Positions 7,123 through 8,176 of a DNA stretch of 8,176 nt are shown here, piece after piece. The number at the start of each line of letters is the position of its first letter. Within the stretch, counting starts at the first letter, position 1. The DNA lies in assembly GCA_024689165.1 (NCBI GenBank), contig JAILDS010000233.1, positions 1-8,176 on the forward strand, in the 5' to 3' direction. The DNA comes from Clostridia bacterium (GTDB taxonomy: Bacteria; Bacillota; Clostridia; Oscillospirales; Acutalibacteraceae). Under the pieces are notes generated by a model, which was not told where the DNA came from, did not search any database, and saw only the letters and a list, made by a program, of their open reading frames with translations. The translations under genes and the position numbers were made by a program.

Positions 7123-7229
7123 AGAACCTGCCGCTGACAAAACGCGCAGCAGGCCATTACTTCATACTTCACACTTGGTTTTCGCCCTGCGGGCGGGCGT
7201 CTCTGAAAAAAAGCGCCGCAGGTCATCCA
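7110..7229. other. Intergenic region between the GH123-like gene and the transposase
   Basis: This 120-bp gap between convergent genes holds two period-7 repeats and a small hairpin, CGCCC-TGC-GGGCG (7183-7195). The hairpin is not followed by a T run on either strand, so it is not a convincing terminator. On the minus strand a run of seven T (7211-7205) follows the transposase gene, but without a clear stem before it. No gene is visible. Confidence 0.6.
7159..7176 (+). repeat. Short tandem repeat ACTTCAY (period 7)
   Basis: ACTTCAT, ACTTCAC and ACTT follow in direct succession, again with period 7, just outside the transposase gene's 3' end. Short, so only moderately significant. Confidence 0.4.
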
Positions 7230-7769
7230 TCACTTATAAAACTGATCGGTCGCCCATCTTTCGGGATTCGTTTCAATATAATACCGTATCTCTGCGTAGT
7301 CGCGTTCGCCGCGTATTATGTGTTCATAATAATTCCGTTGCCAGAGTCTTCCTTCAAACGGCTCATACAGACCCGACTTTACGCCGTTGATATAATCGTT
7401 TGTCGTCGCAGCTTTCAGCCATCCGACGACGTCCGCGAGCGTTGAACGGGCGTTCGGCAGTCCGGGCGAAACTGAAGGACCTTCCGGTTCTTCGGAAAAC
7501 TCCCGGACAAAGGAAAAGATAACGTGGACGTGATTCGGCATGATCACAAACGAATGGACTTTGACGCCGTCAAACCTTCGTTCGGTTTCCATTAACCGGC
7601 GTTCGATCATTGCGTGCGGTTCGTTAGGAAGGCCTTGAAGGGCACCCCCGACGATCTTGCCGAAATAATGTCGTTTATCATGCGTGCAGATAGTGACGAA
7701 ATAGTCGCCTTCCCGGGAATAATCGTATCCCCGGAGGCGGATGTTTTTTCGTTTCGGAAGGTCGGTCAT
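7230..7769 (-). CDS. RAYT-type (REP-associated tyrosine) Y1/IS200-like transposase
   Basis: From the ATG at 7769 the protein has 179 residues. It shows the Y1 transposase fold (PF01797): RGYDYSREGDYFVTICT (about 12-28), the HUH metal-binding motif in MPNHVHVIF (77-85; His80 and His82), and the catalytic-tyrosine region WQRNYYEHIIRGERDY (143-158), where Tyr147 or Tyr148 should be the nucleophile, then YYIETNPERW (163-172). Such enzymes nick and join single-stranded DNA at REP hairpins. The STLADVVGWLKAATTNDYINGV stretch (109-130) and the NPERW ending are typical of RAYT proteins rather than of TnpA from IS200/IS605, and the gene looks intact. ATG is preferred to TTG at 7775 because GGGGGA (7781-7776) lies 6 nt before it but directly abuts the TTG. 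The gene is visibly AT-richer than its neighbours, which suggests acquisition. Two GTAG-footed hairpins lie upstream. Confidence 0.9.
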   Translation of the reverse strand: MTDLPKRKNIRLRGYDYSREGDYFVTICTHDKRHYFGKIVGGALQGLPNEPHAMIERRLMETERRFDGVKVHSFVIMPNHVHVIFSFVREFSEEPEGPSVSPGLPNARSTLADVVGWLKAATTNDYINGVKSGLYEPFEGRLWQRNYYEHIIRGERDYAEIRYYIETNPERWATDQFYK

Positions 7770-7839
7770 TATCAATCCCCCGTTTTTTGACGTTTGACGA
7801 GCGTTGTGTTTTAAAACGAAAGGCGACGCATAATATCGT

Positions 7840-7865
7840 GTAGGGGCGACCCGCGTGGTCGCCCG
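7840..7865 (+). repeat. REP-like element, left copy
   Basis: A GTAG foot (7840-7843) is followed by an 8-bp perfect stem GGGCGACC (7844-7851) and GGTCGCCC (7857-7864) around the loop CGCGT. A GTAG tetranucleotide directly 5' of a hairpin is the known signature of REPs recognised by RAYT transposases. The full 26 bp recur inverted at 8048-8073. Confidence 0.8.
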
Positions 7866-7866
7866 G

Positions 7867-7940
7867 AACCCGGGGCGGGAATGGGCGTTATGTTTTACGG
7901 CAAAACCCAGGACGGGAATGGACGTTGTGTTTTGTGGCGA
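7867..7940 (+). repeat. 37-bp tandem repeat, two copies
   Basis: Units 7867-7903 and 7904-7940 abut without a gap and match at 30 of 37 positions, sharing AACCC, CGGGAATGG, CGTT and TGTTTT blocks. All seven differences are transitions. A fragment resembling the unit's start follows at 7941, and a degenerate partial copy lies at 7799-7821, outside the left REP. Confidence 0.75.
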
Positions 7941-8017
7941 AATGCGGGATGAAAAAAACTGTGGGTTTTGGAAGTGTGGGTCGGTGAAACACGGCGTTTG
8001 TCGGGCGGTCGGGTACG

Positions 8018-8046
8018 TGTTCCGCGGCGGGAACCCCCGCGGAACA
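8018..8046. repeat. Strong palindrome: 10-bp stem, 9-nt loop
   Basis: TGTTCCGCGG (8018-8027) and its exact complement CCGCGGAACA (8037-8046) flank the loop CGGGAACCC. It lies between the two REP copies, 1 bp from the right one. No T run follows on either strand, so it is not a standard terminator; it has no GTAG foot, so it is not a third REP. Confidence 0.7.
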
Positions 8047-8047
8047 T

Positions 8048-8073
8048 CGGGCGACCACGCGGGTCGCCCCTAC
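8048..8073 (-). repeat. REP-like element, right copy (inverted)
   Basis: Exact 26-bp inverted match of 7840-7865. Read on the minus strand, the GTAG foot is at 8073-8070 and the 8-bp stem spans 8069-8049. The two GTAG feet face outward and the hairpins face each other, about 180 bp apart, like a BIME-type REP pair. Confidence 0.8.
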
Positions 8074-8176
8074 GAGCGTCGGTATGGCACTGTGGTACCG
8101 CGCTAACGGTAAAGAAAGCGGTATTTCGTTCTTTTATACAACATAGGGCGGGAACACAGCGGAAGTTTCATAACTA

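Larger units (their letters stand above)
7776..8176. other. Gene-free tract of repeats and palindromes upstream of the transposase
   Basis: About 400 bp with no credible protein gene. It contains an inverted pair of REP-like hairpins (7840-7865, 8048-8073), a 37-bp tandem duplication directly after the left one, and a separate 10-bp-stem palindrome just before the right one. A degenerate extra copy of part of the tandem unit is at 7799-7821 (shared core GCGTTGTGTTTT). From 8074 to the window end I see only a weak imperfect palindrome around 8080-8100 and no gene. Confidence 0.7.

Noticed and set aside
7205..7229. Intrinsic terminator of the transposase gene
   Set aside because: There is a run of seven T on the minus strand but no stable stem immediately before it.
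7867..7940. CRISPR-like repeats
   Set aside because: The two 37-bp units abut with no spacer, and no cas gene is present.
7840..8073. The REP pair read as terminal inverted repeats of a MITE
   Set aside because: No matching target-site duplication is visible outside the ends, and each copy is itself a hairpin with a GTAG foot, which fits REP elements better.
7855..8106. 83-codon plus-strand frame through the REP region
   Set aside because: It starts inside a REP hairpin and is built from the tandem repeat and palindromes, with no ribosome binding site or similarity.

Overview
The window looks like a GC-rich chromosomal segment from a Firmicutes-type bacterium, most likely an uncultured, possibly gut-associated, Clostridia-like lineage. 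The reasons are strong GGAGG-type ribosome binding sites on every gene, a Gram-positive-style signal peptide, and protein families (ThuA-like, DUF4838, DUF4091/GH123-like, cytoplasmic GH5) common in such genomes. Taxonomy is inferred from style only; no rRNA or marker gene is present.

Layout, left to right. A ThuA-like gene runs off the left edge on the minus strand (1-520). Upstream of it, on the same strand, is a secreted and membrane-anchored DUF4838 protein (632-2971). An EamA/DMT-type membrane transporter follows on the plus strand (3130-3981, TTG start). Its 3' end overlaps by 48 bp, tail to tail, the end of a minus-strand endoglycoceramidase-like GH5 glycosidase (3934-5424). A 65-bp divergent promoter region separates that gene from a plus-strand DUF4091/GH123-like glycosidase (5490-7109). 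The right end holds a minus-strand RAYT-type Y1 transposase (7230-7769). Upstream of it is a gene-free tract of about 400 bp with two inverted 26-bp REP-like hairpins carrying a GTAG foot, a 37-bp tandem repeat and a further strong palindrome.

How the parts may work together. Four of the six genes (ThuA-like, DUF4838, GH5, GH123-like) belong to families tied to carbohydrate or glycoconjugate breakdown, and the fifth is a small-molecule transporter. The most specific pairing is GH5 with GH123-like. Characterised relatives of the first cut the glycan-ceramide bond of glycosphingolipids, and a characterised GH123 enzyme removes beta-GalNAc from glycosphingolipid glycans. Neither protein here has an export signal, so they would act on imported or internal substrates. 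The DUF4838 protein is the only one placed at the cell surface. The genes alternate strand and appear to have their own promoters, so this is a cluster of small transcription units rather than one operon.

The clearest non-coding system is the RAYT transposase with its probable cognate REP pair. No tRNA, rRNA, CRISPR array, prophage or convincing intrinsic terminator was seen.
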